NCBI RefSeq assembly: GCF_000429105.1
Contig: NZ_AUBF01000007.1
Coordinates: 124,001 to 188,000, forward strand
Length of the DNA stretch: 64,000 nt
Source of the DNA: Schaalia suimastitidis DSM 15538
Lineage (GTDB): Bacteria; Actinomycetota; Actinomycetes; Actinomycetales; Actinomycetaceae
Direction: 5' to 3'
Positions within the stretch are counted from its first letter, which is position 1. Every line of letters begins with the position of its first letter. The notes under the pieces are model-generated. The model saw nothing but the letters and a program-made list of their open reading frames with translations, searched no databases and was not told the DNA's origin. The translations under genes and the position numbers were made by a program. Shown piece after piece: positions 26,901-36,778 of the stretch.

Positions 26901-28114
26901 TGACACGCGAGGTTGTGCTCCTTGGCTCGACCGGGTCAATTGGGACACAAGCACTTGAGGTGATTTCGGCGCATCGCGCCCACTTCACTGTGCGCGCACT
27001 GGGTGCCGGAGGTGGCGACCTTGAACTTTTGGCCCGCCAAGCGGTGGACTATCGGGTCGAAGCAGTAGCAGTTGCACGCGATTGTGCTGACGAATTAGCG
27101 GCACTGATCACCGCCCTGCTCCCTACAGGTACTGCTCTGCCAGAGATTTTTGCAGGACCAGATGCTGCCACGCATATTGCCGGACTATACCCGTCCGCCA
27201 CTGTTCTTAACGGCATCACAGGGGGAGTGGGCCTGGGTCCGACGCTGGCGGCACTGGAAGCAGGCAGCACACTTGCCCTGGCAAATAAAGAATCGTTGGT
27301 TGTCGGCGGACCACTCGTCCGCGCCGCAATGCAACGCGCAGGACAAATCATTCCTGTCGATTCAGAACATAGCGCGATCGCGCAGGCACTGTTGAGCGGT
27401 GTCCACGAAAAAGGCTTGACCGCCCCCGTTGTCACAGGCCGTAGTGAAGTTGCTGCCCTTGTTCTGACCGCTTCAGGTGGACCCTTCAGAGGTAAGAAAC
27501 GAAGCGACCTCGCCCACGTGAGTGCGCAAGAGGCGCTGGCTCACCCCACCTGGAATATGGGACCTGTCGTCACCATTAATTCGTCGACCTTGGTCAACAA
27601 AGGGTTGGAATTGATCGAAGCGCATCTCCTCTTTGATGTCGCCCCAGATCAAATACACACAGTGATCCACCCGCAGTCCATCGTCCACTCCATGGTGACC
27701 TGGCAGGACGGATCAACCATTGCCCAAGCATCGCCACCCGATATGCGTCTACCCATTGCACTGGGAATGACGTGGCCGCAGCGCCTGCCGGATATTGAAG
27801 CACCCCTGACGTGGGAAGCGCCGCAGGCATGGACCTTTGAACCGGTGGATGACCACACCTTCCCCGCGATAGCGTTGGCACGTCAGGCAGTTGCCGCATC
27901 TGCCACCCACCCTGCGGTGTATAACGCTGCCAATGAAATCTTCGTTGATGCGTTCTTGCGGGAGGCTTTGCCGTATCTGGCAATCGTTGATCTTCTTGGC
28001 CAGGTGCTTGAGGAACATGACGGGGTAGCTCAGCCAGATCTTGCTGATGTAATGGGAGCACAAGAGTGGGCGTGTTCCAAAGCACGTGAACTTGTTGCGC
28101 AGTTAGGTGCCTAA
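26900..28114 (+). CDS. dxr: 1-deoxy-D-xylulose 5-phosphate reductoisomerase
   Basis: Second enzyme of the MEP isoprenoid pathway: converts DXP to MEP with NADPH and a divalent metal. It is 404 residues. The NADPH-binding start is VVLLGSTGSIGTQALEVI; LANKESLVVGG, IPVDSEHSAIAQALL and HPTWNMGPVVTINSSTLVNKG form the active site, and VIHPQSIVHSMV is conserved. One-base overlaps join it to the genes on both sides. ispG, a later enzyme of the same pathway, lies 4 kb downstream. Confidence 0.97.
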   Translation: MTREVVLLGSTGSIGTQALEVISAHRAHFTVRALGAGGGDLELLARQAVDYRVEAVAVARDCADELAALITALLPTGTALPEIFAGPDAATHIAGLYPSATVLNGITGGVGLGPTLAALEAGSTLALANKESLVVGGPLVRAAMQRAGQIIPVDSEHSAIAQALLSGVHEKGLTAPVVTGRSEVAALVLTASGGPFRGKKRSDLAHVSAQEALAHPTWNMGPVVTINSSTLVNKGLELIEAHLLFDVAPDQIHTVIHPQSIVHSMVTWQDGSTIAQASPPDMRLPIALGMTWPQRLPDIEAPLTWEAPQAWTFEPVDDHTFPAIALARQAVAASATHPAVYNAANEIFVDAFLREALPYLAIVDLLGQVLEEHDGVAQPDLADVMGAQEWACSKARELVAQLGA

Positions 28115-29367
28115 TGTCGTCTTTGTGGGGAATACTCGCAGTTATTGTCGGTCTACTTGTCTCAGTTGCTGTCCATGAACTGGGGCATATGTACTTCGCG
28201 AAGCGTTTTGGGGTACCTGTCCCAGAGTATTCGATTGGTTTTGGCCCCAAGCTGTGGTCCACTTCGTGGCGTGGCACCCAGTATTCTTTCCGCGCTATCC
28301 CATTAGGCGGATATGTGCGCATTCCAGGGATGTTTGCGCCTGCAAAAGCAGGCACTCGACTGACACGCAATAATGGGCGACTCACTCTGGCTCAGGAAGC
28401 GCGTGTCCAGTCCGCCTCGGAGCTACCAGCGGGCACTGAGCACCGCGCGTTTTACCGTTTGAGTGCGCCCAAAAAATTCCTCATCATGTTCGCAGGTCCT
28501 GCTACCAATCTCATTCTGTGCGTAATTTTGGCTGCTACGGCAATGATTGGTATTGGTTACCGTAGCGCCACCACGGAAATTGCCGAGGTGCTGCCCACGG
28601 TCACCACAGCCTCGGGCAGCCACACTCAAAGTCCCGCCTCCGCTGCTGGACTGATGGCTGGCGACCGTGTGCTTGAAGTTGATGGTGTCGCAATCACAAG
28701 TTGGAGTCAATTCCAACATGCCATCGCCGACACATCAGTGTCGACGAAACCGTCAATCGAAGTGCTTGTTGACCGGCAAGGACAACATCTTAAGGTGACG
28801 TTGACACCGGTGCGTGTATCAGATGAAACGGTTGCGATTGGTGTGCGCTCAGGAACAGAATATCGGCCGGCGACCCTTGGACAGGTGGGACAGACTGTTG
28901 TGTCGATGGCTCGCGACACAGCTGCCCTAGTTGCGCGTCTGCCCATGTCAGTGTGGAATGTTGCTACGTCGCTCGTGACAGATGAACCACGAGAACGCAC
29001 AGGTTTAGTGTCAGTGGTAGGTGTTGGTCGTATTGCTGCGGAGGTGACCAGTGGCGATGCCTCCTCCCTTGGAATCACTGATGTGCGTCAATCAGCGTCT
29101 GTTTTGCTCATGCTTGTCGCGTCGCTGAATATGGCGTTGTTCATTTTTAACCTCTTGCCTCTGCCTCCTTTAGATGGCGGACATATCCTTGGCGCAATTT
29201 ACGAGGGCACGCGACGCCAGGTGGCTAAACTGCGTGGCGCTGATGATCCTGGGCCCGCTGACACTGCGCGTCTGATGCCGCTGACCTACACGGTCGCTAC
29301 GTTCTTTATTGGCATGACGCTGATCCTTGTACTTGCCGACATATTTAATCCGATCACGTTGGGTTAG
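28114..29367 (+). CDS. Site-2 (M50) membrane metalloprotease, RseP/Rip1-like
   Basis: Intramembrane zinc protease of 417 residues. The zinc motif VAVHELGHMYFAKRFG lies in the first membrane segment, a PDZ domain is seen at about 150-235 (SAAGLMAGDRVLEVDGVAI), and the third zinc ligand is in NLLPLPPLDGGHILG near the C-terminus. Homologues (Rip1 in Mycobacterium, RseP in E. coli) cut anti-sigma factors and signal-peptide remnants. It overlaps dxr by one base; the dxr-M50-ispG order is conserved, here interrupted by an inserted pair. Confidence 0.94.
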   Translation: MSSLWGILAVIVGLLVSVAVHELGHMYFAKRFGVPVPEYSIGFGPKLWSTSWRGTQYSFRAIPLGGYVRIPGMFAPAKAGTRLTRNNGRLTLAQEARVQSASELPAGTEHRAFYRLSAPKKFLIMFAGPATNLILCVILAATAMIGIGYRSATTEIAEVLPTVTTASGSHTQSPASAAGLMAGDRVLEVDGVAITSWSQFQHAIADTSVSTKPSIEVLVDRQGQHLKVTLTPVRVSDETVAIGVRSGTEYRPATLGQVGQTVVSMARDTAALVARLPMSVWNVATSLVTDEPRERTGLVSVVGVGRIAAEVTSGDASSLGITDVRQSASVLLMLVASLNMALFIFNLLPLPPLDGGHILGAIYEGTRRQVAKLRGADDPGPADTARLMPLTYTVATFFIGMTLILVLADIFNPITLG

Positions 29368-29386
29368 GTACGTCCAGCGTGCGAAC

Positions 29387-29450
29387 CGAGTCCAATTGGC
29401 AGATGCTGTGCCCAGTGCTCTCAGCATGACCGTGCAGACTAAAGGACTCG
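29387..29450. terminator. Weak nested stem-loop between converging genes
   Basis: CGAGTCC (29387-29393) pairs with GGACTCG (29444-29450), enclosing ATGCTG/CAGCAT (29403-29408 with 29422-29427); TGTTT follows. It lies between the ends of the M50 protease and the Dcu gene. Confidence 0.35.
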
Positions 29451-29467
29451 TGTTTCCGTAAGGTGCC

Positions 29468-30829
29468 TTACAGCAGCAGCTGAGCCAAACCACTTCCGAC
29501 GAGGCATCCGACACCGACACAGATAAGACCTGGCACGATGAAGGAATGGTTGATGATGAATTTTCCAATCCGTGTTGTCCCTGTGCGGTCAAAGCCGATG
29601 GCTGCAAGGTCCGATGGGTAGGTTGGCAATATGAAATACCCGTATGCTGCTGAGGCAAAGCCGATCATTGCCACGGGATCTACGCCAATGGCAAGACCGA
29701 TGGGGGCCATCGCAGCAATGGCTGCCCCCTGCGAGTTGACGAGTTTCGACACGAGGAACAGTGCAATGGCGTAGGTCCATGGGTACTGTTCGACCATGCC
29801 TGATAGTGACGTTTCAAGGGCGTCAATATGGGCGCCGAAAAAGGTTTCACTCATCCACGCCACACCGAAGACAGATATTAGGGCCACCATGCCTGCGGAA
29901 AAGACGTTGACGGTAGGCACTTCTTTTGCGGGGACTTTGCAGACAATGAGGATGAGAGCGCCCGCTACCAGCATGAGCATCTGAATGATGAGATTCATTG
30001 AGAGGCGAGAGGCTTCGCCATTGTCACTGACGAATTCGGGGCGGAGTACTTCAAAGGCGCCAAGGAGGACAACGATGCCGATGGCACCAAAAAAGATCCA
30101 CGTCGAAATATACGCCGTCTTAGGAAAGACTTTGTCGAGCAGCGTTGCGTCTGAGCCACCTGCGTAAATAAAGTCGCGGGTGGTAGGGTCTTTGAGTTTT
30201 TCTTGGAATTCCGGGTCTTTGTCAAGATCTTTCCCACGTTTCATACTCCAGAAGGCGGCTGCGATAACGCCGCATAGTGTGGCAGGTATGGTCACCTGAA
30301 GGATCTGTGGAATGGAGTACGCCACGCCACCACTTTCCTCAGCGTGGGTGGCAAGAAGGGATGCCAGCGTCACAGTGGCGACGGATACAGGTGAGGCGGT
30401 GATGCCGACCTGGGAGGCGACCGATGCGGCAGCCATCGGACGTTCAGGGCGAATATTCTTTGACAGCGCGATGTCTTCAATAATGGGAAACATGGTGTAG
30501 ACGACGTGGCCAGTGCCGCACAGCATCGTGAGTGTCCATGTTGTCAGCGGTGCCAGCAGCGTGATGCGTGACGGGTGACGGCGCAAGAGCCGTTCAGCAA
30601 AACGCATGAGGACATCGAGGCCTCCCGCTGCTTGAAGCACCGACGCACTGGAGATTACTGCCAGAATTGTCAGCATCACCGAAATTGGCGGGTCGCCAGG
30701 TGGAAGATGGAAGATGAAGACAAGGATGACCAGGCCAAATCCAGAGATGAGACCAAGTCCGAGTCCGCCGTAGCGGGTTCCCAGCAGTAAACACAGTAGG
30801 ACCACGAGAAGTTGAAGCCACAGCATCAC
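29468..30829 (-). CDS. Anaerobic C4-dicarboxylate transporter, DcuA/DcuB family
   Basis: Inner-membrane exchanger for fumarate, aspartate, malate and succinate. It has 453 residues and about 10-12 membrane helices. Closely family-like segments are GLISGFGLVILVFIFHLPPG, GGLDVLMRFAERLLRRHPSRI, MLCGTGHVVYTMFPIIEDI and NIRPERPMAAASVASQVGI, then ASPVSVATVTLASLLA. The sequence does not decide between DcuA and DcuB. The start is GTG 30829 or ATG 30826. Inserted between the protease and ispG, it suits the fumarate/succinate genes sdhCAB and aspA further on. Confidence 0.93.
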   Translation of the reverse strand: MMLWLQLLVVLLCLLLGTRYGGLGLGLISGFGLVILVFIFHLPPGDPPISVMLTILAVISSASVLQAAGGLDVLMRFAERLLRRHPSRITLLAPLTTWTLTMLCGTGHVVYTMFPIIEDIALSKNIRPERPMAAASVASQVGITASPVSVATVTLASLLATHAEESGGVAYSIPQILQVTIPATLCGVIAAAFWSMKRGKDLDKDPEFQEKLKDPTTRDFIYAGGSDATLLDKVFPKTAYISTWIFFGAIGIVVLLGAFEVLRPEFVSDNGEASRLSMNLIIQMLMLVAGALILIVCKVPAKEVPTVNVFSAGMVALISVFGVAWMSETFFGAHIDALETSLSGMVEQYPWTYAIALFLVSKLVNSQGAAIAAMAPIGLAIGVDPVAMIGFASAAYGYFILPTYPSDLAAIGFDRTGTTRIGKFIINHSFIVPGLICVGVGCLVGSGLAQLLL

Positions 30830-31002
30830 GGACCCCCAACCGTTTATGTGTGTTCTATCACAAGCGTAGGGGTTTTTGCTGCTATGTTAAAGCCCTTACA
30901 TGACAACGTATGCGTGTCTGCGATGCATGCATAGGAACTGCCACCGTCCCTGCGCGTGTAACAATAACGAAAATTCGCCTGTGATAGGCGCCTAGGATGT
31001 GC

Positions 31003-31994
31003 CTACCAACGATGGTGCACGTGCGGACGAATTGCCTCGTTATACAGCTCTTCGAGGGCATCCAACAGTTCTGCATCCAGGGCCGGTAAAGCCGCTGCTG
31101 CCGCATTGGCCTGCACCTGTGCGGCATTGCGTGCACCGGGTATCACCGTTGTTATCCCGGGTGTTTGTGTAATCCACGCCAAGGCCACTTGTGTAGGTGT
31201 TGCGCCCTGTGGGACGTACTGGGCGCACAGCTGGGTGAAGCGCGCTGCTGCTGTGACACCTACATCAAAAGGAATACCTGAGAAGGTTTCGCCGATGTCA
31301 AATGCGCTGCCATCCCTGTTATAGGTGCGGTGGTCGCTCGCTGGGAATACGGTGTGAGCGGTGTATTTTCCAGAGAGGAGGCCTGAGGCTAAGGGACACG
31401 GGCGATAATGCCGACACCCTTTTGGGCGGCCACTGGTAGCACTTCTTCTAGAGGTTTGCGGCGGAAAACATTCACAATAATCTGAATGGTCGAGGCTCCC
31501 TGTTCCATTGCGATAAGTGCCTGCTCGCAGGTTTCGACGGAGGCGCCGTAGGCATGAATTTTTTCAGCTTCGACCATACGTTTAAGCGCGTCCCAAGTTC
31601 GTGTATCGGTCAGTACCTCGGTGGGAGGGCAGTGAAGCTGAATAAGGTCAATCGTGTCGACGCCCAGCAATTGCCGGGAGCGCGTATTCCACGCTTCGAA
31701 TGCGTCGGGCGTGTAGTTGCTGGCTACTTGCACTGCGCGACGCCCCATTTTGGTGGCGATAAACGGGCGGCCCTTGGTGCGGGTAGATAGCCATGTGCCA
31801 ATGATGCCTTCAGAACGGCCATCGCCGTAGACGTCGGCTGTGTCAAAGAAATTGACGCCACTGCCAAGCGCAGTGTCGAGCAGTGCTGTGGCGTCGTGTG
31901 TACTGACATCACCCCAGTCAGTGCCGAGCTGCCATGTGCCCAGTCCAATTATCGAGACTTTAGCTCCGGTGGATCCGAGTGTGCGCATTTCCAT
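31003..31994 (-). pseudogene. Aldo/keto reductase broken by one frameshift
   Basis: NADPH-dependent aldo/keto reductase split into two frames. From ATG 31994 (ribosome binding site GGAG) the protein starts MEMRTLGSTGAKVSIIGLGT and keeps the catalytic region NFFDTADVYGDGRSEGI, TKMG and LIQLHCPP. At 31393-31395 the minus strand reads CGT GTC CCT TAG and stops. One base earlier the frame continues P-LASGLLSGKYTAHTVFP ... VALAWITQTPGITTVIPGARN to the stop at 31003. The span is 992 bp, one short of 331 codons, so one C is missing from a C run. A sequencing error is possible. Confidence 0.88.
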
Positions 31995-32092
31995 TATCTT
32001 CTCCTTCGGGACACCATTTTTAATAGTATCAAAAGAAAATGGTGGTGGAGATGTCACACCGTCACTATTAAGACGCCTGCACGTATCTACGG

Positions 32093-32098
32093 AATAAT
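32093..32098 (+). promoter_or_regulatory. Possible -10 box of ispG
   Basis: AATAAT is followed by exactly 6 nt and the GTG of ispG. It deviates from TANNNT at the first base. Confidence 0.3.
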
Positions 32099-32104
32099 GG
32101 ACAG

Positions 32105-33262
32105 GTGACTGAAATAGCCCTTGGTATGCCGTCGGTAAAAGCTTCGCCTTTCCCGCGTAGGAAGACCCGTCAAATAATGGTGGGCGATATTGCCGTCGGT
32201 GGAAGTGCACCGGTCTCGGTTCAATCGATGACGACAACGAAAACACACGATATTGGTGCCACGCTTCAACAAATTGCGGAACTGACCGCTGCAGGCTGCG
32301 ACATCGTGCGCGTCGCCTGCCCAACGGATAAAGACGCCGAGGCGCTGCCAATTATTGCCAAACAGTCCCGCATTCCTGTGATTGCTGACATCCACTTCAA
32401 CCCAAAGTATGTCTTCGCAGCCATTGAAGCCGGATGCGGTGCGGTGCGTGTTAATCCAGGAAATATCCGAAAATTCGACGACCAGGTCGCAGAAATCTGC
32501 AAAGCAGCCCGTGACCACGGTACCTCACTGCGTATCGGTGTGAATGCGGGCTCACTTCACCCGAGCCTACTCAAAAAGTACGGGCGCGCCACACCGGAAG
32601 CCTTGGTTGAATCCGCCGTATGGGAAGCCTCCCTCTTTGAAGAAAACGACTTCCACGACTTCAAAATCTCGGTGAAACACCACGATGTGCTCACAATGAT
32701 CGAGGCCTACCGACTCTTGTCGGAAAAAGGCGATTGGCCGCTTCACCTGGGGGTAACCGAGGCTGGCCCTGCCTTTCAAGGCACAATCAAATCCGTCTCC
32801 GCATTTTCGGTACTCCTTGCCCAAGGCATTGGCGACACAATTCGGGTCTCCCTGTCAGCGCCGCCGGTTGAAGAAGTCAAAGTCGGCACCAAAATGTTGG
32901 AATTTATGGGACTGCGTGAACGCACGCTGGAAATCGTCTCCTGCCCCTCATGTGGGCGCGCACAAGTCGATGTGTGGACCCTGGCTGAGGACGTCACAGA
33001 AGGGCTAAAAGATCTCAAAGTACCGCTACGTGTAGCGGTGATGGGATGTGTCGTTAACGGTCCAGGTGAAGCCAGAGAAGCCGACCTTGGGGTGGCATCA
33101 GGCAACGGAAAAGGTCAGATTTTCATCAAGGGTGAAGTCGTGGAAACAGTGCCTGAAGACCAGATCGTCGAAACATTAATACGTCATGCCAATATCCTGG
33201 CAGAAACAATGGAAACAGACGGTCAAGAAGGTCCTGTCGAAGTAATACCAGTTGTCCGATAA
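32105..33262 (+). CDS. ispG: 4-hydroxy-3-methylbut-2-enyl diphosphate synthase (IspG/GcpE)
   Basis: Penultimate MEP-pathway enzyme: reductively converts MEcPP to HMBPP using a [4Fe-4S] cluster. It is 385 residues from GTG 32105; ATG 32126 is an alternative. The TIM-barrel half opens with [20 protein letters not shown] and includes [21 protein letters not shown] and [11 protein letters not shown]. The cluster Cys are two in [11 protein letters not shown] and one in [17 protein letters not shown], all present. It is divergent from the aldo/keto reductase pseudogene. Confidence 0.96.
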   Translation: MTEIALGMPSVKASPFPRRKTRQIMVGDIAVGGSAPVSVQSMTTTKTHDIGATLQQIAELTAAGCDIVRVACPTDKDAEALPIIAKQSRIPVIADIHFNPKYVFAAIEAGCGAVRVNPGNIRKFDDQVAEICKAARDHGTSLRIGVNAGSLHPSLLKKYGRATPEALVESAVWEASLFEENDFHDFKISVKHHDVLTMIEAYRLLSEKGDWPLHLGVTEAGPAFQGTIKSVSAFSVLLAQGIGDTIRVSLSAPPVEEVKVGTKMLEFMGLRERTLEIVSCPSCGRAQVDVWTLAEDVTEGLKDLKVPLRVAVMGCVVNGPGEAREADLGVASGNGKGQIFIKGEVVETVPEDQIVETLIRHANILAETMETDGQEGPVEVIPVVR

Positions 33263-33278
33263 ATCGAAAGTAGTTCCT

Positions 33279-33770
33279 ATGCGTCGCCTTACCTTTGCTG
33301 TCCTCGGTGTCGCGGCCGTCGCCTGCGCGATCCGTGCAACAGGCTTTCCGTCACGCATCGGCCTGACCCGCTCTCAGGCGGCCCTGTCGCTGCCAGGTGA
33401 TCTGCTTGCGCCTGGCGCCGATGTCGTCGTTGACCGTGCCATCGTGGTCCATGCTCACCCTCAGGCCGTATGGCAGGTGATTGAAACCGCATTCCACGCC
33501 CACGGCGATGATGTGATTGCCTCCGAAGAAGAGGACTGCCTGATCCTGCGCGTTCCATTGCCAGGTCTTGACCATGACGATGACCGCAGCGGTGTGTGCA
33601 CCCTCGCTCTGCTTCCAGAAGCCAATGGCACCACCCGCATACACCTGCGCGAACGACATACATCAACGCCAGATGTTCCTGCCTGGCGACTTCGCACCCT
33701 ACTGGCAGCGGAGTCCGCCTCGGCAATGCTGATGCTACGAGACATCAAGGCCGCTGCCCAAGCAATGTGA
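33279..33770 (+). CDS. SRPBCC-fold-like protein with N-terminal membrane anchor
   Basis: 163 residues from ATG 33279. After MRR comes a hydrophobic stretch (LTFAVLGVAAVACAI), probably a signal anchor. The segment ALSLPGDLLAPGADVVVDRAIVVHAHPQAVWQVI resembles the start of SRPBCC/START-like proteins, where xRAIxIxAPPExVW is typical. The middle is acidic (EEEDCLILRVPLPG) and the end is helical. The ligand is unknown. It starts 16 bp after ispG and is followed by a hairpin, so it is probably the last gene of that unit. Confidence 0.7.
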   Translation: MRRLTFAVLGVAAVACAIRATGFPSRIGLTRSQAALSLPGDLLAPGADVVVDRAIVVHAHPQAVWQVIETAFHAHGDDVIASEEEDCLILRVPLPGLDHDDDRSGVCTLALLPEANGTTRIHLRERHTSTPDVPAWRLRTLLAAESASAMLMLRDIKAAAQAM

Positions 33771-33775
33771 ACTAC

Positions 33776-33800
33776 GCGGCTGAGTTTTTCGCTCAGCCGC
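33776..33800 (+). terminator. Hairpin flanked by a 10-bp direct repeat
   Basis: GCGGCTGAG (33776-33784) pairs perfectly with CTCAGCCGC (33792-33800) around a TTTTTCG loop. The hairpin is flanked by TGTGAACTAC at 33766-33775 and 33803-33812. There is no T-run after the stem. Confidence 0.6.
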
Positions 33801-33809
33801 CTTGTGAAC

Positions 33810-33815
33810 TACCCT
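33810..33815 (+). promoter_or_regulatory. -10 box for leaderless proS mRNA
   Basis: TACCCT is followed by 7 nt and the proS ATG; there is no Shine-Dalgarno. Confidence 0.4.
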
Positions 33816-33822
33816 TGAGGCT

Positions 33823-35631
33823 ATGCTTAGGACCCTTTCCTCGTACTTCCTGCGCACACTGCGTGAAGACCCGGCTGACGCCGAAGTTGCCTCCCATAAG
33901 CTCCTCGTGCGTGCAGGCTATATTCGCCGCACCGCTCCGGGTGTCTACACCTGGCTGCCTCTGGGGCTTCGAGTTTTGCGTAAAGTCGAGGATATTGTCC
34001 GCGAAGAAATGGACCGCATGGGTGGACATGAAGTGCATTTCCCTGCCCTACTGCCTGCCGAGCCTTACAAGGCCACACACAGGTGGGATGACTACGGTCC
34101 AACCCTCTTTACCTTGAAAGACCGTAAAGACGGCGACTACCTTCTGGCTCCCACACACGAGGAAATGTTCACTCTTTTGGTGAAAGATATGTACTCCTCG
34201 TACAAGGATTTGCCGCTGACGCTGTATCAGATTCAAACGAAGTACCGTGACGAGGCACGCCCGCGCGCGGGCCTTATCCGAGGCCGCGAATTCGTCATGA
34301 AGGACGCGTACAGTTTCGACGTTGACGATGCTGGTCTTGACGCTTCCTACCAAGCTGAGCGTGACGCCTATGAGCGGATCTTCCACCGCCTCGGCCTCGA
34401 ATACGTGATTGTCTCGGCGATGTCTGGCGCGATGGGTGGCTCACGTTCAGAAGAATTCCTCCACCCCAGTGATATCGGTGAAGATACCTACGTATGTTCG
34501 GCAGGCGGATATGCAGCCAATGCGGAGGCGGTGACCACGCCCGTGCCCGATGCGCTGCCTATGGACGGTATTCCTGAGGCGCAGGTGCTGCCCACTCCGG
34601 ATAGTCCGACGATTGAATCTCTGGTCAACCTGGCCAATGAGTTGCATCCGCGTGCCGACCGACCCTGGCATGCAGGCGATACGTTGAAGAATGTCGTGGT
34701 GACACTGACCCACCCTGGCGGCGACAAGGAACTGCTAGTGATTGGTGTTCCCGGTGACCGTGGGGTCGACATGAAGCGTGTCGAGGCTGCTGTTGCTCCA
34801 GCTGAAGTTGATATGGCAAGCGCTGAAGATTTAGCAACGCACCCTGAACTGGTGGCCGGTTATATCGGCCCGCAGGCTATCGGCCCGAATTCGCCATTGC
34901 GTACGGTAGACGAGGACGGTGCTATCGGCGGTTCCGTGCGCTACCTCCTTGATCCACGCATCGTAGACGGGACCACGTGGATAACCGGGGCCAATAAGAT
35001 CGACCACCACGTTTTCTACCTCACCAAGGGCCGTGACTTCGACGGCGACGGTACCATCGAGGCGGCTGAGGTATGTGAAGGAGATCCTGCGCCGGACGGC
35101 TCAGGCCCACTGCACCTGGCTCGCGGCATCGAGATTGGGCATATTTTCCAACTTGGCCGAAAGTACGCGCAGGCCCTTGGACTGACGGTGCTGGACGAGA
35201 ACGGCAAGGCCCGCACGGTGACGATGGGTTCCTACGGTATTGGCGTGTCACGTGTGATGGCTGCGCTAGCAGAGGCAAATCACGACGACCAAGGCTTGGC
35301 CTGGCCTGCCAATATCGCTCCTTTTGATGTGCATGTGCTGGCCACTGGCAAAGGCGATGAAGTCTTTGACGCTGCCGCGAGTATTGCCGCCACCCTGGAT
35401 GAACTGGGCTTTGATGTGCTGTATGACGACCGTCGTAAGGTGAGCGCCGGCGTGAAATTCGCCGATGCTGAATTGGTTGGCATACCTGTGGCCTTGGTTG
35501 TTGGTCGCGGCTTAGCTGACGGTAAGGTCGAGATCCGCCTGCGTGCTTCTGGCGACAAGGTGGAGGTGCCTGTGGCGGAGGCAGTTGACACTGTGCGCCG
35601 CCTGCATGCTTCATTGTTGGTAGGGGAGTGA
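33823..35631 (+). CDS. proS: Prolyl-tRNA synthetase
   Basis: Charges tRNA-Pro; class II synthetase, bacterial form with the INS editing domain. It is 602 residues. Motif 1 region [26 protein letters not shown], motif 2 [25 protein letters not shown] and motif 3 [16 protein letters not shown] are intact. The insertion domain spans roughly 230-400 ([22 protein letters not shown]). The anticodon-binding domain is at the C-terminus ([12 protein letters not shown] ... [22 protein letters not shown]). def follows after 6 bp. Confidence 0.97.
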   Translation: MLRTLSSYFLRTLREDPADAEVASHKLLVRAGYIRRTAPGVYTWLPLGLRVLRKVEDIVREEMDRMGGHEVHFPALLPAEPYKATHRWDDYGPTLFTLKDRKDGDYLLAPTHEEMFTLLVKDMYSSYKDLPLTLYQIQTKYRDEARPRAGLIRGREFVMKDAYSFDVDDAGLDASYQAERDAYERIFHRLGLEYVIVSAMSGAMGGSRSEEFLHPSDIGEDTYVCSAGGYAANAEAVTTPVPDALPMDGIPEAQVLPTPDSPTIESLVNLANELHPRADRPWHAGDTLKNVVVTLTHPGGDKELLVIGVPGDRGVDMKRVEAAVAPAEVDMASAEDLATHPELVAGYIGPQAIGPNSPLRTVDEDGAIGGSVRYLLDPRIVDGTTWITGANKIDHHVFYLTKGRDFDGDGTIEAAEVCEGDPAPDGSGPLHLARGIEIGHIFQLGRKYAQALGLTVLDENGKARTVTMGSYGIGVSRVMAALAEANHDDQGLAWPANIAPFDVHVLATGKGDEVFDAAASIAATLDELGFDVLYDDRRKVSAGVKFADAELVGIPVALVVGRGLADGKVEIRLRASGDKVEVPVAEAVDTVRRLHASLLVGE

Positions 35632-35637
35632 ACTGCG

Positions 35638-36129
35638 TTGGCTATCCGTGATATTCGCATTATTGGTGACCCTGTACTGCGTACACCGTGTGACCCCATC
35701 ACCACCATTGACGCCCGTGTTAAGGCGCTTGTCGAAGACCTACTTGATGGGGTTGCATTGGATGGCCGTGCCGGTCTTGCGGCGAATCAGATTGGTGTTG
35801 GACTGAGGGCCTTTTCGTGGAATATCGACGGCAACATCGGCTACGTGCTCAATCCGAAGATCGTCGCGTTATCCGAGGACGAATTCCAAGACGGCGACGA
35901 AGGCTGCCTATCGGTCCCTGAACTGTGGTACCCCACCCGGCGAGCGTGGTATGCCCGCGTGGAAGGTATCAACCTTGACGGTAAACCGGTCGTGGTTGAA
36001 GGCGAAGAGCTGATGGCACGGTGCCTCCAGCATGAGTGCGACCATCTCGACGGAATGATCTATATTGACCGCCTTGACCGTGCAACTCGCAAACAAGCCC
36101 TGCGCGATATCCGCAATAAGGCGTTCTAA
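35638..36129 (+). CDS. def: Peptide deformylase
   Basis: Removes the N-formyl group from nascent proteins; Fe2+/Zn2+ hydrolase. It is 163 residues from TTG 35638, six bases after proS. The three motifs are GLAANQIG (46-53), EGCLSVP with metal ligand Cys90, and QHECDHLDG with ligands His132 and His136 and catalytic Glu133. The TTG start is supported by [15 protein letters not shown] matching the family N-terminus. Confidence 0.96.
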   Translation: MAIRDIRIIGDPVLRTPCDPITTIDARVKALVEDLLDGVALDGRAGLAANQIGVGLRAFSWNIDGNIGYVLNPKIVALSEDEFQDGDEGCLSVPELWYPTRRAWYARVEGINLDGKPVVVEGEELMARCLQHECDHLDGMIYIDRLDRATRKQALRDIRNKAF

Positions 36130-36277
36130 CATTAGGCGGGCTGGTGTGCTGGCATTTTTGGCTTGTTATGAGGCATAATGAGAGCACGCCGTGTGCAGTG
36201 ACACTGCATCGAATTGTGAATACCGCTCCAGATAGAGGACGTAGGGGAAGACGATCCTCAACTGACTGGAGGTCACA

Positions 36278-36778
36278 ATGAGAGGGACATACACCCGCGG
36301 TGTACTTTTTGTGCACTCAACACCTGCGGCTCTATGCCCACATATTGAGTGGGCTGCGGGCACTGCCCTCAATCAGGAACTTCATCTTCAGTGGAGTGCC
36401 CAAGATGCTGCGCCGGGGATGCTTCGTTCTGAATATGCATGGGTGGGACCTGTTGGCTCTGGTGCGCGCCTCGCCTCGGCCTTGCGCGGCTGGGAGCATT
36501 TGCGCTACGAAGTGACCGAAGAATCGACGGCCACAACAGATGGTGGGCGCTGGTCACATACGCCATCTTTAGGGATTTTTCACTCGCAGATCGACACCAT
36601 TGGCAACGTGGTGATTCCCGAGGACCGTATTCGTGCTGCGCTGGCCAGTGCCACATCCTATGAGGAATTGCGCGACGGCCTTGATTTAGCGCTTGGCCAA
36701 GCATGGGACGATGAGCTTGAGCCTTTCCGTTACGCCGGTGCGGGTGTGGCTGTGCGCTGGTTGAACCAGGTGGGGTGA
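36278..36778 (+). CDS. DUF3145 family protein
   Basis: Actinobacteria-specific protein of unknown function, 166 residues. The family opening RGVLFVHSTPAALCPHIEWA and the segment LRYEVTEE ... HTPSLGIFHSQIDTIGNVVIPEDRIR are clear, as is the ending LDLALGQAWDDELEPFRYAGAGVAVRWL. In streptomycetes DUF3145 lies beside the type II fatty acid genes fabD-fabH-acpP-fabF. Here only an ACP-like gene follows, overlapping by 4 bp. Ribosome binding site GGAGGT precedes ATG 36278. Confidence 0.92.
   Translation: MRGTYTRGVLFVHSTPAALCPHIEWAAGTALNQELHLQWSAQDAAPGMLRSEYAWVGPVGSGARLASALRGWEHLRYEVTEESTATTDGGRWSHTPSLGIFHSQIDTIGNVVIPEDRIRAALASATSYEELRDGLDLALGQAWDDELEPFRYAGAGVAVRWLNQVG

Noticed and set aside
31385-31400. 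Programmed -1 frameshifting in the aldo/keto reductase
   Set aside because: GTC CCT TAG is not a slippery heptamer, no downstream pseudoknot is evident, and the family is not known to use recoding.
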